DNA of 64,000 bases from Actinomycetota bacterium. Lineage in GTDB: Bacteria > Actinomycetota > Thermoleophilia > Solirubrobacterales > 70-9. Positions within the stretch are counted from its first letter, which is position 1, and every line of letters starts with the position of its first letter. Shown piece by piece: positions 1 to 7,701 of this stretch. A program made the translations under genes and the position numbers. The DNA lies in NCBI GenBank assembly GCA_018268675.1, contig JAFDWB010000094.1, positions 153,053 through 217,052 of the forward strand, given 5' to 3'. The notes below the pieces were generated by a model that worked only from the letters and a program-made list of their open reading frames with translations, did no database searches and was not told the DNA's origin.

Positions 1-2
1 TG

Positions 3-740
3 TGCAGTCGCTACCTCGGCGCGCTCGGCGCCGAGGTCCTGCGCCTGGACCCGCCGCACCGACCTGACGGACCGCCCGGATCCCCGGCCGACACGCTGCT
101 CGGCAAGCGGAGCGCGTCGCTCGACCTCCGCACCGCGGCGGGAGCGCGGCGCCTGGAGGAGCTCCTCGCCGGCGCCGACGTCGTCCTGCTCGGCCACCGG
201 CCGGGCGCGCTCCGTCACTTCGGCCTCGCGCCGGAGGGGCTGGCGGCGCGGCATCCCGGCCTGGTGGTGATGGAGCTCGACGCCTGGGGACACGCCGGCC
301 CCTGGCGCGAGCGCCGCGGCTTCGACAGCATCGTCCAGGCCGCGAGCGGCATCGCCGCCATGGAAGCCGGCCCGGACGGCGAGCCGGGCGCGCTGCCCTG
401 CCAGCTCCTCGACCACGGCACCGGCTATCTCGCCGCGGCGGCGGTGCTCGCGGCGCTCGCCGAGCAACGCGAGCGCGGCGGCAGCTTCCTCAGCCGCCTC
501 TCGCTCGCCCGCGCCGCGGCCTGGCTGCTTGACGCGGGTGCCGGTCCCGCGGACGATTGCGCGAGCGAGGTCGGGCCGGCCCCGTGGCACGAGGACGGCG
601 CCGCGTTCGTCGCCACCCTCGACGCCGACCCCGCGATCGCCGCCGTCCCGCCGCCCGGCTCGCTCGCGGGCGCCCCGCTGCGCTGGCGCGGCCACGCCGC
701 CCGCTACCTGGCGGCCGCTCCCGCCTGGAGCCCCTCGTAA
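3..740 (+). CDS. CoA-transferase family III (CaiB/BaiF), 3' part
   Basis: The reading frame is open from the window edge, so the N-terminus lies upstream; 245 residues are visible. Family III enzymes move CoA between carboxylic acids. Visible family features are ADVVLLGHRPGALRHFGL, then WGHAGPW and GFDSIVQAASGIA, then LLDHGTGYL, whose Asp matches the position of the catalytic Asp by motif similarity. The C-terminal part is short and Ala/Pro-rich, so this may be a compact member or a diverged tail. It converges with the MBL gene on the other strand, 16 bases away. The substrate cannot be told from sequence. Confidence 0.85.
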   Translation, partial: CSRYLGALGAEVLRLDPPHRPDGPPGSPADTLLGKRSASLDLRTAAGARRLEELLAGADVVLLGHRPGALRHFGLAPEGLAARHPGLVVMELDAWGHAGPWRERRGFDSIVQAASGIAAMEAGPDGEPGALPCQLLDHGTGYLAAAAVLAALAEQRERGGSFLSRLSLARAAAWLLDAGAGPADDCASEVGPAPWHEDGAAFVATLDADPAIAAVPPPGSLAGAPLRWRGHAARYLAAAPAWSPS

Positions 741-756
741 GGCCCGGGCGGGCCGC

Positions 757-1596
757 TCAGTCCTCGCCGAAGCCCGCGGTGAGCGCCTCCACGTAGCGCG
801 CGGCAGAGCGGCGCACGGCGTCGTGGGCGTCGGCCGCGACGACGCGGCCGAACCAGGCGCCGTAGAGGCGGTCGAACTCGAACGGCTCGAGGGCGGCGAC
901 CATCTCCTCGATCTTGGCGGCGGGGAGCGGGATGAGGTTCGGGTAGGAGCGCATGAAGCTGACCCAGCGGCGGTCGGCGACGACCTGAAGGATGTCGCCG
1001 GAGAGGAGGGCGCCGCGCCCGTCGGCCCCGGCGGGCCAGTGGAGGACGGTGCCGCCGGCGAAGTGGCCGCCGAGGCGCAGCAGCGTCAGGCCGCCGGGGA
1101 GGTCGAGGCGCTCCCCGTCCCAGAGCTCGATCGCCGGGTCGGGCCGCATCACCCAGCGGCGGTCGGCGGCATGGAGCAGGATCGGCGCCTCGAAGGCGCG
1201 GCTCCACTCGACCATCGTCGTGTAGTAGTGCGGGTGGGAGATCGCGATCGCCGCGATGCCGCCGCGCCCGCGCACCGCCTCGACCACCTCGGCGTCGAAC
1301 GGCGCGAGGCAGTCCCACAGCACGTTCGCCGCCGCGGTCTCCACCAGCAGCGCCCGCTGCCCGATCGCGAACGCGGGCTCCGAGCCGATCCCGGTCAGCC
1401 CCGGCTCTTCGGTGCGGATGTCGGCCCGGTGCGCGTCCCGCAGCTCCGCGAGCGTCGTCCACCGTTGGCCCTCGTGGCCGACGTACTGGCGTTCGTCCGC
1501 ACAGATCGCGCACTCTGCCGGCGGCGCGGCCGCGGGCGCGTGCTGAGCCCCGCACGTGACGCAGACATAGGCGACGCCCGCCCCCGATCCCTCCAT
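757..1596 (-). CDS. MBL-fold metallo-hydrolase with N-terminal zinc knuckle
   Basis: The protein is 279 aa from an ATG at 1596; longer in-frame starts upstream would run through the inverted repeat at 1626-1656. It opens with two Cys pairs (CVTCG and CAIC), likely a small zinc site, followed by an MBL-type fold with LLVETAAANVLWDC, HFAGGTVLHWP and LLSGDILQVV. The usual HxHxDH metal motif reads HPHYYT, so the Asp is missing; this variant could bind metal differently or be a specialised subfamily. The hydrolysed substrate is unknown. A fragment of another MBL gene lies divergently just upstream. Confidence 0.8.
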   Translation of the reverse strand: MEGSGAGVAYVCVTCGAQHAPAAAPPAECAICADERQYVGHEGQRWTTLAELRDAHRADIRTEEPGLTGIGSEPAFAIGQRALLVETAAANVLWDCLAPFDAEVVEAVRGRGGIAAIAISHPHYYTTMVEWSRAFEAPILLHAADRRWVMRPDPAIELWDGERLDLPGGLTLLRLGGHFAGGTVLHWPAGADGRGALLSGDILQVVADRRWVSFMRSYPNLIPLPAAKIEEMVAALEPFEFDRLYGAWFGRVVAADAHDAVRRSAARYVEALTAGFGED

Positions 1597-1625
1597 CGAC
1601 CCATCGTCCCAGACCCGCCGCCCCC

Positions 1626-1656
1626 GACGCTTGTCTGCGTATCGAAGACAAGCGTC
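1626..1656. promoter_or_regulatory. perfect 11-bp inverted repeat in a divergent promoter
   Basis: GACGCTTGTCT at 1626-1636 pairs exactly with AGACAAGCGTC at 1646-1656 across a 9-base spacer. It lies between the MBL gene (minus strand, start 1596) and the MBL remnant (plus strand, 1670). Position and symmetry fit a dimeric repressor site of TetR type; that identity is inference, and no regulator gene is adjacent. Confidence 0.55.
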
Positions 1657-1669
1657 GTAGGCTCGGACC

Positions 1670-1919
1670 ATGCGGGTGACGATGCTCGACGGGGGGCACT
1701 TCACCTCGGCCGCCGGGATCTGGCGGCGCGGGGAGGACATGGAGCGCCGGGTGCCGCCGCGCGCCACAGGAGGGCGCCGAGTCGATCGGTTTCTTCGAGC
1801 TCGAGCAGGAGGCGGCGATCGATCGCCAGTCGACCTCGCCTCGCTCACCAGGGTGGTGCTGACCCACCTTCACTCCGCGTGGCGCGCCAACTGGCCGGCC
1901 GGCCGGCATCATCCCCGGC
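1670..1919 (+). pseudogene. decayed MBL-fold hydrolase fragment
   Basis: From the ATG at 1670 the frame reads MRVTMLDGGHFTSAAGIWRR, a normal MBL hydrolase N-terminus. The next recognisable piece is LTRVVLTHLHS, the start of the HxHxDH motif, only about 40 codons later, and it then degenerates. Between them GFFELEQEAAIDRQ appears in another frame. This indicates at least one frameshift plus deletions. The following MpaB-like gene begins immediately after, so the 3' part of the MBL gene was probably deleted. Confidence 0.6.
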
Positions 1920-2789
1920 GTGCACTACTTTCCGCCCGGGGAGTCGATGGCGAGGCGCGTCCACGGCGAGCGCTCGGTGGGGCTGCTCTACGGCCAGCGG
2001 GCGCTCCTGATCGGAGCGCTCGAACCGCTCACCTATACCGGCACGATGCTCAGCACCAAGGCCGGCGACCGTCCCTTCGAGCGCCTCGTGCGGACGGCGA
2101 AGGCGCAGGAGACGATCTTCCTCGGCACCAGGGAGGAGGCGGACCGCGCGCTTGCCCGCGTCCACAACCAGCACCGGCGCGTCGCCGGGACCCTGCCGGA
2201 GGCGGCCGGCGCCCACCCCGCGGGCGCGCCCTACTCGGCCTTCGACCCGGAGCTGATGCTGTGGACGCTGGCGGTGATCGCCGACTCGGGCCGGGCGATG
2301 TACGAGGCGATGGTGGGGCCGCTCGCGCCCGCCGAGCGCGAGGCGCTCTGGCAGGACTACCGCCGCTTCGGCGACCTCTTCGGCATGCCGCTCGCCGCGG
2401 CGCCCGCCACCTACCCCGAGTTCGCCGCCTGGTTCGCGGCGCAGCTCGCCTCGCCCGACCTCCAGGCGACTCCGCACGCGCTCGCCTTCGCCCCGCTGGT
2501 CGCCTTCGAGCACCCGGTCCCCCGCGCCGCCCGCCCGAACCTCGCCGCCCAGAACCTGATCATCAAGGGGACGCTGCCGCCGCGCGTCCGCGCCATCTTC
2601 GGCATCCCCTGGGACGCCCGCCGCGAGCGCTCCTTCCGCGCCCTCACCGCTGCCCACCGCCGCGCCCGCCACCTGATGCCCCACGCGGTCCGCCGCGGCC
2701 GCAACGACCACTTCTTCGACGTCGTCGCCACCGGCGAGCGCCTCCGCGGCGGCACCCCGACGCCCGAGCTGGGCGCCCGGGCCTCCTGA
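1920..2789 (+). CDS. MpaB-family (DUF2236) oxygenase-like protein
   Basis: This is a 289-aa protein starting at GTG 1920 with no clear ribosome site; an in-frame stop at 1860 bounds the start. FPPGESMARRVHGERSVGLL followed by LLIGALEPLTYTGT is the typical N-terminus of the DUF2236 family, which includes MpaB and the rubber oxygenase Lcp and uses a haem-type iron. The middle and C-terminal blocks (FDPELMLWTLAVIADS, LIIKGTLPPRVRAIFGI) also fit. The substrate is unknown. Decayed sequence directly upstream raises the possibility that the gene lost its native promoter. Confidence 0.85.
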   Translation: MHYFPPGESMARRVHGERSVGLLYGQRALLIGALEPLTYTGTMLSTKAGDRPFERLVRTAKAQETIFLGTREEADRALARVHNQHRRVAGTLPEAAGAHPAGAPYSAFDPELMLWTLAVIADSGRAMYEAMVGPLAPAEREALWQDYRRFGDLFGMPLAAAPATYPEFAAWFAAQLASPDLQATPHALAFAPLVAFEHPVPRAARPNLAAQNLIIKGTLPPRVRAIFGIPWDARRERSFRALTAAHRRARHLMPHAVRRGRNDHFFDVVATGERLRGGTPTPELGARAS

Positions 2790-2812
2790 CCCGCGGGCCT
2801 AGAGGTGGATTC

Positions 2813-3180
2813 AAGGGACGCGGGCCGTCTCGTCCACGACCCTGGCGGGCTGTGGCCGTGGCCGAGACGGCCGGGTGTTCGGGGAGAGGACGAAGGGTCG
2901 CGGGGGAGTTACGGGAGCGCCACGGGTCCGTCACCGAAGTGGGACCTCGCCGTCGCCAGGACGACGCCCTCCGTCCAGCTGTTCCTTATGCCGGTATACC
3001 GGCCATAAGGAACAGCGGAAGGGAGTCTGGCCGAGGAGAGGGGAGATCGTCACAGTTCCTCCCGTCTTCCTCAGACGCCTGGGCGGGGCCTCGATCCCGG
3101 CGCTCCTCTCACACGAGACGCCCAGGATGCACCTCGGACGGCCGCCTCGGCCCGGAGCCTCGGCCGTCTCTCCTCGCAAC
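2813..3180. repeat. mosaic intergenic repeat element, copy 1
   Basis: This gap between two convergent genes holds three blocks also found at 16429-16870: 2813-2889 (hairpin GGCCGTCTCG at 2823-2832 with CGAGACGGCC at 2863-2872), 2963-2997 (35 bases identical to 16633-16667) and about 3029-3082. The sequence between the blocks differs in length and content. No protein gene is convincing here. It could be a degenerate mobile element or a structured RNA. Confidence 0.7.
2978..3016. repeat. family A hairpin, copy A1
   Basis: GCTGTTCCTTATG (2978-2990) pairs with CATAAGGAACAGC (3004-3016); the centre, 2991-3002, is itself a 12-base palindrome, ccggtataccgg. It lies between convergent genes. No T-run follows on either strand. 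Confidence 0.85.
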
Positions 3181-3193
3181 GGAATCGATTGAC

Positions 3194-4624
3194 CTAACTG
3201 TCGAACCCCAGACCGAGCCGGTCGAGCAGACCGAGCCAGAGGCCGCGGCGGCCGTCGCGGCGGTCGGCGGCGGCGAGGCGGTTGCGGGTCAGCTGGATCA
3301 CGGCGCTGCGCAGAGGCTCGGGCGGGAAGGGGAGCGGCTTGCGGCGGACGTAGCGGCTGCGGGTCGCCTCGGTGTCGCGGCCGTCGAGGAGGTCGAGGGC
3401 GACGCGGGCGCCGAAGCGGGTGGAGACGACGCCGAGGCCGGTGTAGCCGGCGGCGTAGGCGACGCGGCCGCCGAGGGTGGTGCCGAAGAAGACCGAGAAG
3501 CGGCTGCAGGTGTCGATCGCGCCGCCCCAGCGATGGGTGAAGCGGATGCCCTCGAGCTGGGGGAAGGTGACGCGGAAGTTCTGCACCAGGCGGCCGAAGG
3601 TCGCGTCGTGGTCGTCGAGCGCCGGCCCGACCGGCCCGCCGCGGCGGTAGACGGCGTCGAAGCCGCCCCAGAGCATCCGTTCGTCGGCGCTCAGCCGGTA
3701 GTAGTGGAACCGGTTGCCGCCGTCGCCGATCCCCTGGCGGCGCTCCCAGCCGATCGCCCGCCGCTGCGCCGGGGTCAGCGGCTCGGTCATCAGCGCGTAG
3801 TCGTAGACGGGGGCGACGTAGCGGCGGATCGCGCGGACCGGGGAGGGGTAGGCGCTGGTGCCGACCACCACCCGGCGGGCGCGCACGGCCCCGGCGTCGG
3901 TGCGGACGAGGACCGCGTCGCCGGCCTCCTCCAGCCCCCGCACCGGGCTCTCCTCGTGGACGCGCACGCCGGCCCGCCGCGCCGCCTCGCAGAGGCCGAG
4001 CGCCAGTTTCGCCGGGTCGAGCACGCCGCCCGCGTCCCTGATCCAGGCGCCGCCGCGGTAGATCGGCGAGTCCACCTCGGCCCGCATCGCGGCGGCGTCG
4101 GGAAAGACCTCGACGTCGTAGCCGAAGCGGCCGTAGAGCGCCGCCGTCTCGGCGGGCCAGCCGTCCTGGTAGGCGGCGACGCTCGGCGTCAGCTCGCCGG
4201 TCAGCTCGAGGTCGCAGTCGATCCCGTGGCGCTCGAGGTCGGCGAGCATCCCGGCGAGGTTCTCCCGCCCGAGCCGCTCGAGCAGCTCGATCTCGTCGGC
4301 GAAGCGGGCGAGGCCGTTCTCGAGCCCGTGGGTGAGCGAGCCGATCGCGAAGCCGCCGTTGCGGCCGCTGGCGCCGAAGCCGATCGTCTCCGCCTCCAGC
4401 AGCACGACATCGCGGCCGGGGTCGTCGGCCTTCGCCTGGAGCGCCGCCCAGAGCCCGGTGAAGCCGCCGCCGACGATGCAGAGGTCGGCCTCCTCGGTGC
4501 CGCGCAGGGGAGGGGACGGGTCGCGTGCCGGCAGCCCGGCGAGCCAGAACGACCGCGGCTCGGCGTCGGCGTAGGCGGCGCGCTCGGCGTCGGTGACCGG
4601 GGTGAGGGGCCAGGGCGCGGGCAT
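3194..4624 (-). CDS. FAD-dependent oxidoreductase, DAO / PuuB-like
   Basis: The protein is 476 aa. The nucleotide-binding motif is near residue 50 (CIVGGGFTGLWAAL), followed by ASGRNGGF, typical of flavin amine oxidases such as gamma-glutamylputrescine oxidase. The C-terminal part holds WGGFDAVYRR, HRWGGAIDTCSRF and YAAGYTGLGV, the cap and flavin-contact region. The likely reaction is oxidative deamination of an amine or amino acid; the substrate is not determined. The start has a strong ribosome site (AAGGAG), and the gene is divergent from the amidohydrolase at 4691 with only 66 bases between. Confidence 0.9.
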   Translation of the reverse strand: MPAPWPLTPVTDAERAAYADAEPRSFWLAGLPARDPSPPLRGTEEADLCIVGGGFTGLWAALQAKADDPGRDVVLLEAETIGFGASGRNGGFAIGSLTHGLENGLARFADEIELLERLGRENLAGMLADLERHGIDCDLELTGELTPSVAAYQDGWPAETAALYGRFGYDVEVFPDAAAMRAEVDSPIYRGGAWIRDAGGVLDPAKLALGLCEAARRAGVRVHEESPVRGLEEAGDAVLVRTDAGAVRARRVVVGTSAYPSPVRAIRRYVAPVYDYALMTEPLTPAQRRAIGWERRQGIGDGGNRFHYYRLSADERMLWGGFDAVYRRGGPVGPALDDHDATFGRLVQNFRVTFPQLEGIRFTHRWGGAIDTCSRFSVFFGTTLGGRVAYAAGYTGLGVVSTRFGARVALDLLDGRDTEATRSRYVRRKPLPFPPEPLRSAVIQLTRNRLAAADRRDGRRGLWLGLLDRLGLGFDS

Positions 4625-4669
4625 TGCTCCTTATATCCGCTGGCGGCGTTCCGTGACATAAGTCGAGAA

Positions 4670-4690
4670 TCTTGATAGAGTTAGACAAGA
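4670..4690. promoter_or_regulatory. short inverted repeat in the divergent FAD/amidohydrolase promoter
   Basis: TCTTG at 4670-4674 and CAAGA at 4686-4690 flank an A/T-rich 11-base centre directly before the ATG at 4691. The 66-base gap serves two divergent genes and is much more A/T-rich than its surroundings. An operator is plausible, but the arms are short. Confidence 0.3.
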
Positions 4691-5635
4691 ATGAAGACCG
4701 TCGACGTCCATCAGCATCTGCTCGGGGACCCGTTGGTGGAGGCGCTCGCACGGCGCACCGCGCCGCCGATGCTGGTCCGGCGCCGCGACGGCTGGACCTT
4801 CAGGATCGCCGCCGAGCCCGACAGCGTCCTCACCTTCGCCGCCACCGACGCGGACCTGCGGCGCGCCGAGCTGGGGGAGGACGGGATCGAGCTGGCGCTG
4901 GTCGCGCTCTCCAGCGCGCTCGGGATCGAGACGCTGCCCGTGGAGGAGTCGAGCGCGCTGATCGAGGCCCACCACGAGGGGATCGAGGCGCTGCCGGCCG
5001 ACTTCGGCGGCTGGGGCGCGGTCCCGCTTGCCGAGCCGGAGCCCGACCCCGCCGGCGTCGACCTCGCCCTCGATCGCGGCTGCGTCGGGATCACGCTGCC
5101 CGCGGCGGCGCTCGCCGACCCGGCCGCCGTGGAACGGGTCGGCCCGCTGCTCGCCCGCCTCGAGGAGCGCGGCGCACCGCTTTTCGTCCACCCGGGGCCG
5201 GTCGTCGCGGCCGGCCGTCCCGACGGCGCCGTCGCCCTCCCGCACTGGTGGCCGGCGCTCACCGACTACGTCGCCCAGATGCAGGCCGCCTGGTTCGCCT
5301 TCCTGCACGTCGGCCGCCGCGCCCACCCGCGCCTGCGCGTCCTCTTCGCGATGCTCGCGGGTGGGGCGCCGCTCCAGCTCGAGCGCTACGCCACCCGCCG
5401 CGGCGTCCCGGCGCCCGACCCCGACCAGCTCGTCTTCTACGACATCTCCTCCTACGGACCGCGGATGACCGGCGCCGTCGCCGAGGTGGTCGGCGCCGGG
5501 CAGCTCGTCTACGGCTCCGACCGGCCGGTCGTCGACCCGCGCCGGCCGCGCCTCGACCCCGGCGCGCGCCTCGCCTTCCTGGCCACGAACCCCGGCCGAC
5601 TCTTGAACCCGGACCCGAAAGGAGCCCTCGCGTGA
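4691..5635 (+). CDS. amidohydrolase family 2 (TIM-barrel metal hydrolase)
   Basis: The protein is 314 aa. The N-terminus VDVHQHLLGDP is the first metal-binding HxH strand, PLFVHPGP is the next metal strand, and LVYGSDRPV carries the late Asp. This order is typical of amidohydrolase-2 enzymes (ACMSD/uronate isomerase-like decarboxylases and hydrolases). It is the first gene of a four-gene overlapped set; its stop shares bases with the GTG of the next gene. The substrate is unknown; the cysteine dioxygenase neighbour hints at small-molecule carboxylate or sulfur metabolism, but only by context. Confidence 0.85.
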   Translation: MKTVDVHQHLLGDPLVEALARRTAPPMLVRRRDGWTFRIAAEPDSVLTFAATDADLRRAELGEDGIELALVALSSALGIETLPVEESSALIEAHHEGIEALPADFGGWGAVPLAEPEPDPAGVDLALDRGCVGITLPAAALADPAAVERVGPLLARLEERGAPLFVHPGPVVAAGRPDGAVALPHWWPALTDYVAQMQAAWFAFLHVGRRAHPRLRVLFAMLAGGAPLQLERYATRRGVPAPDPDQLVFYDISSYGPRMTGAVAEVVGAGQLVYGSDRPVVDPRRPRLDPGARLAFLATNPGRLLNPDPKGALA

Positions 5636-6207
5636 CGCTCAGCCACGAGGACATCGCACGGCCGCACGGCCGTGATCTGACCGATGGGGAGCTGGTCGCC
5701 GTCGCGACCCAGTTCGCCGCGCAGCCGGAGCTCTGGGCCGAACACGTCTGCCACGATCCGGACCGCCGGACCTACGCGCAGCTCCTTCGCGACCGCCACC
5801 TCGACGTCTGGGTGCTCTGCTGGTCGCGCGACCACGACACCGGCTTCCACGACCACGACCTCTCGGCGGGCGCGGTGGCGGTCGTCGCCGGGAGCGTGCG
5901 CGAGGATCGGCTGGCGCTCGGCCGCCCGGTCGAGGAGCCGCTCAGCCGGATCGCGAGCGCCGGCACCGCGTTCAGCTTCACCGCCTCCGACATCCACCGC
6001 GTGCTGCACGCGGGCGAGGGCCCGGCGGTGACGATCCACGCCTACTCGCCGCCGCTCGTGCGGATGGGCAGCTACACGGTCGAGCCGAACGGCCGCCTCC
6101 TCCGCCACACCGTCAGCTATGAGGACGAGCTCCGGCAGCTCGAGCCCGCCGAGGTGACCCGGTACGGTTCGGCGCGATGGCAGACGACGGCCGCCGCCCC
6201 ATCCTGA
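5632..6207 (+). CDS. cysteine dioxygenase type I-like cupin
   Basis: The protein is 191 aa from GTG 5632, overlapping the preceding stop (GTGA), with ribosome site AAAGGAG seven bases upstream. The cupin metal motif is visible as FHDHDLSAGAVAVV, with the later His in DIHRVLH. WVLCWSRDHDTGFHDHD is characteristic of bacterial cysteine dioxygenases, which oxidise cysteine to cysteine sulfinate with non-haem iron. Related thiol dioxygenases using other thiols cannot be excluded. Its last 31 bases overlap the next gene. Confidence 0.85.
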   Translation: MTLSHEDIARPHGRDLTDGELVAVATQFAAQPELWAEHVCHDPDRRTYAQLLRDRHLDVWVLCWSRDHDTGFHDHDLSAGAVAVVAGSVREDRLALGRPVEEPLSRIASAGTAFSFTASDIHRVLHAGEGPAVTIHAYSPPLVRMGSYTVEPNGRLLRHTVSYEDELRQLEPAEVTRYGSARWQTTAAAPS

Positions 6208-6635
6208 TCGCCTACGACGGTTCCGAGTGCGCCGGGGCGGCGATCGACAAGGTGGCGGAGGAGTTCGCGCCGCGCGATGTGGTGATCCTCGTCGTCTCCG
6301 AGGAGCTCGAGAAAGTCCCGTTCCTCGGCGCCGCCGGCGTGCCGGTCGAGGCGAAGACGATGGAGATGCTGACGGCCGCGGCGCGCAAAGGCGCCCAGGA
6401 GACCGCCGAGCGGGGCGCCGAGCGGGCCCGTGCCGGTGGCCTCGAGGCGACGACCGCGATCTACGAAGGCGGCCCGGTCTGGAGCGCGATCGTCGAGGCC
6501 GCCGACGCCGACGACGCGGCGCTGATCGCGCTCGGCTCGCGCGGCCTTTCCGGTGTCAAGCACGTGCTGCTCGGCAGCGTCTCCGGCGCCGTCGCCCAGC
6601 ACAGCCGCCGCAGCGTCCTCATCGTCCACAGTTGA
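6177..6635 (+). CDS. universal stress protein (UspA family)
   Basis: This is a 152-aa single-domain Usp. The N-terminal strand PILIAYDGSECA and the ATP-binding signature near the C-terminus (GSRGLSGVKHVLLGSVS) are both intact, so an ATP-binding type is expected. It starts 31 bases inside the cysteine dioxygenase gene, and its TGA overlaps the TTG of the next gene, which indicates translational coupling. Its role is probably stress response; no specific partner is identifiable. Confidence 0.92.
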   Translation: MADDGRRPILIAYDGSECAGAAIDKVAEEFAPRDVVILVVSEELEKVPFLGAAGVPVEAKTMEMLTAAARKGAQETAERGAERARAGGLEATTAIYEGGPVWSAIVEAADADDAALIALGSRGLSGVKHVLLGSVSGAVAQHSRRSVLIVHS

Positions 6636-7672
6636 CGCACCGCAAGCGGATCGGGTTCCTCAGCTTCGGCCACTGGTCGCGGGCGCCGGGTTCGCGGACG
6701 ACGAGCGCCGCCGACGCGCTCCGCCAGACGGTCGAGCTGGCGGTCGCCGCGGAGGAGATCGGGATCGACGGTGCCTTCGTCCGCGTCCACCACTTCCAGC
6801 GCCAGCTCGCCTCGCCGTTCCCGCTGCTCGCCGCGATCGGGGTGGCGACGCGGCGGATCGAGATCGGCACCGGGGTGATCGACATGCGCTACGAGTCGCC
6901 CCTCTACATGGCCGAGGACGCGGGCGCCGCCGACCTGTTGGCGGGCGGGCGGCTGCAGCTCGGGATCAGCCGCGGCTCGCCGGAGCCGGCGCTGCACGGG
7001 GCGCGCGCCTTCGGCCACGTCCCCGCCGAGGGCGAAACCGACGCCGACCTGGCCCGCGCCCACACCGAGCTCTTCCGCGCCGCGATCGCCGGCGAGCCCG
7101 TCGTCGCGACCGACCCGACGATGGCGGGCGGGATCGGACACCTCGCGATCCAGCCGCGCTCCGAGGGTCTGCCCGACCGCATCTGGTGGGGCGCCGGGAG
7201 CCGTGAGACCGGCGTCTGGACCGCCCGCCAGGGCATGAACCTGATGAGCTCCACCCTGCTCACCGAGGACACCGGGGTGCCCTTCGACCAGCTGCAGGCC
7301 GAACAGATCACGATGTTCCGCGACGCCTGGCGCGAGGCGGGTTGGGAGCGCGAGCCCCGCGTCTCGGTCAGCCGCAGCGTGATCCCGATCGCGAGCGACC
7401 TCGACCGCGCATATTTCGGCCGCGAGGTCGGCGCCGGCGACACCACCGGCTATCTCGACGGCGGCATCGCCCGCTTCGGCCGCACCTACACCGGCGAGCC
7501 CGACCGGATCGCCGCCGAACTCACCGAGGACGCCGCCGTCGCCCTCGCCGACACGATCCTGATGACGGTCCCCAACCAGCTCGGCGTCGACTACAACGCC
7601 GAGCTCCTGCGCAACATCGCCGCGCACGTCGCCCCGGCGATCGGCTGGAGCCCGGCCACCGCCGACGTCTGA
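6632..7672 (+). CDS. LLM-class flavin-dependent oxidoreductase
   Basis: The protein is 346 aa from a TTG at 6632 that shares bases with the stop of the Usp gene. Luciferase-like features are AAEEIGIDGAFVRVHHF near the N-terminus, RIEIGTGVIDMRYESPLYMAED, and LQLGISRGSPEPAL. Such enzymes use FMN or F420; the cofactor cannot be decided from sequence alone. The rare start codon is chosen because of the overlap and because the fold begins within ten residues (RIGFLSFGHW). Confidence 0.85.
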   Translation: MTHRKRIGFLSFGHWSRAPGSRTTSAADALRQTVELAVAAEEIGIDGAFVRVHHFQRQLASPFPLLAAIGVATRRIEIGTGVIDMRYESPLYMAEDAGAADLLAGGRLQLGISRGSPEPALHGARAFGHVPAEGETDADLARAHTELFRAAIAGEPVVATDPTMAGGIGHLAIQPRSEGLPDRIWWGAGSRETGVWTARQGMNLMSSTLLTEDTGVPFDQLQAEQITMFRDAWREAGWEREPRVSVSRSVIPIASDLDRAYFGREVGAGDTTGYLDGGIARFGRTYTGEPDRIAAELTEDAAVALADTILMTVPNQLGVDYNAELLRNIAAHVAPAIGWSPATADV

Positions 7673-7701
7673 GCGGCCCGTTGTGAAAGCCTGAGCGCTC
7701 G

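Noticed and set aside
1670..4675. A 1001-codon open frame on the plus strand
   Set aside because: Only its first ~75 codons look like an MBL protein; the rest is antisense or out of frame to the MpaB and FAD genes.
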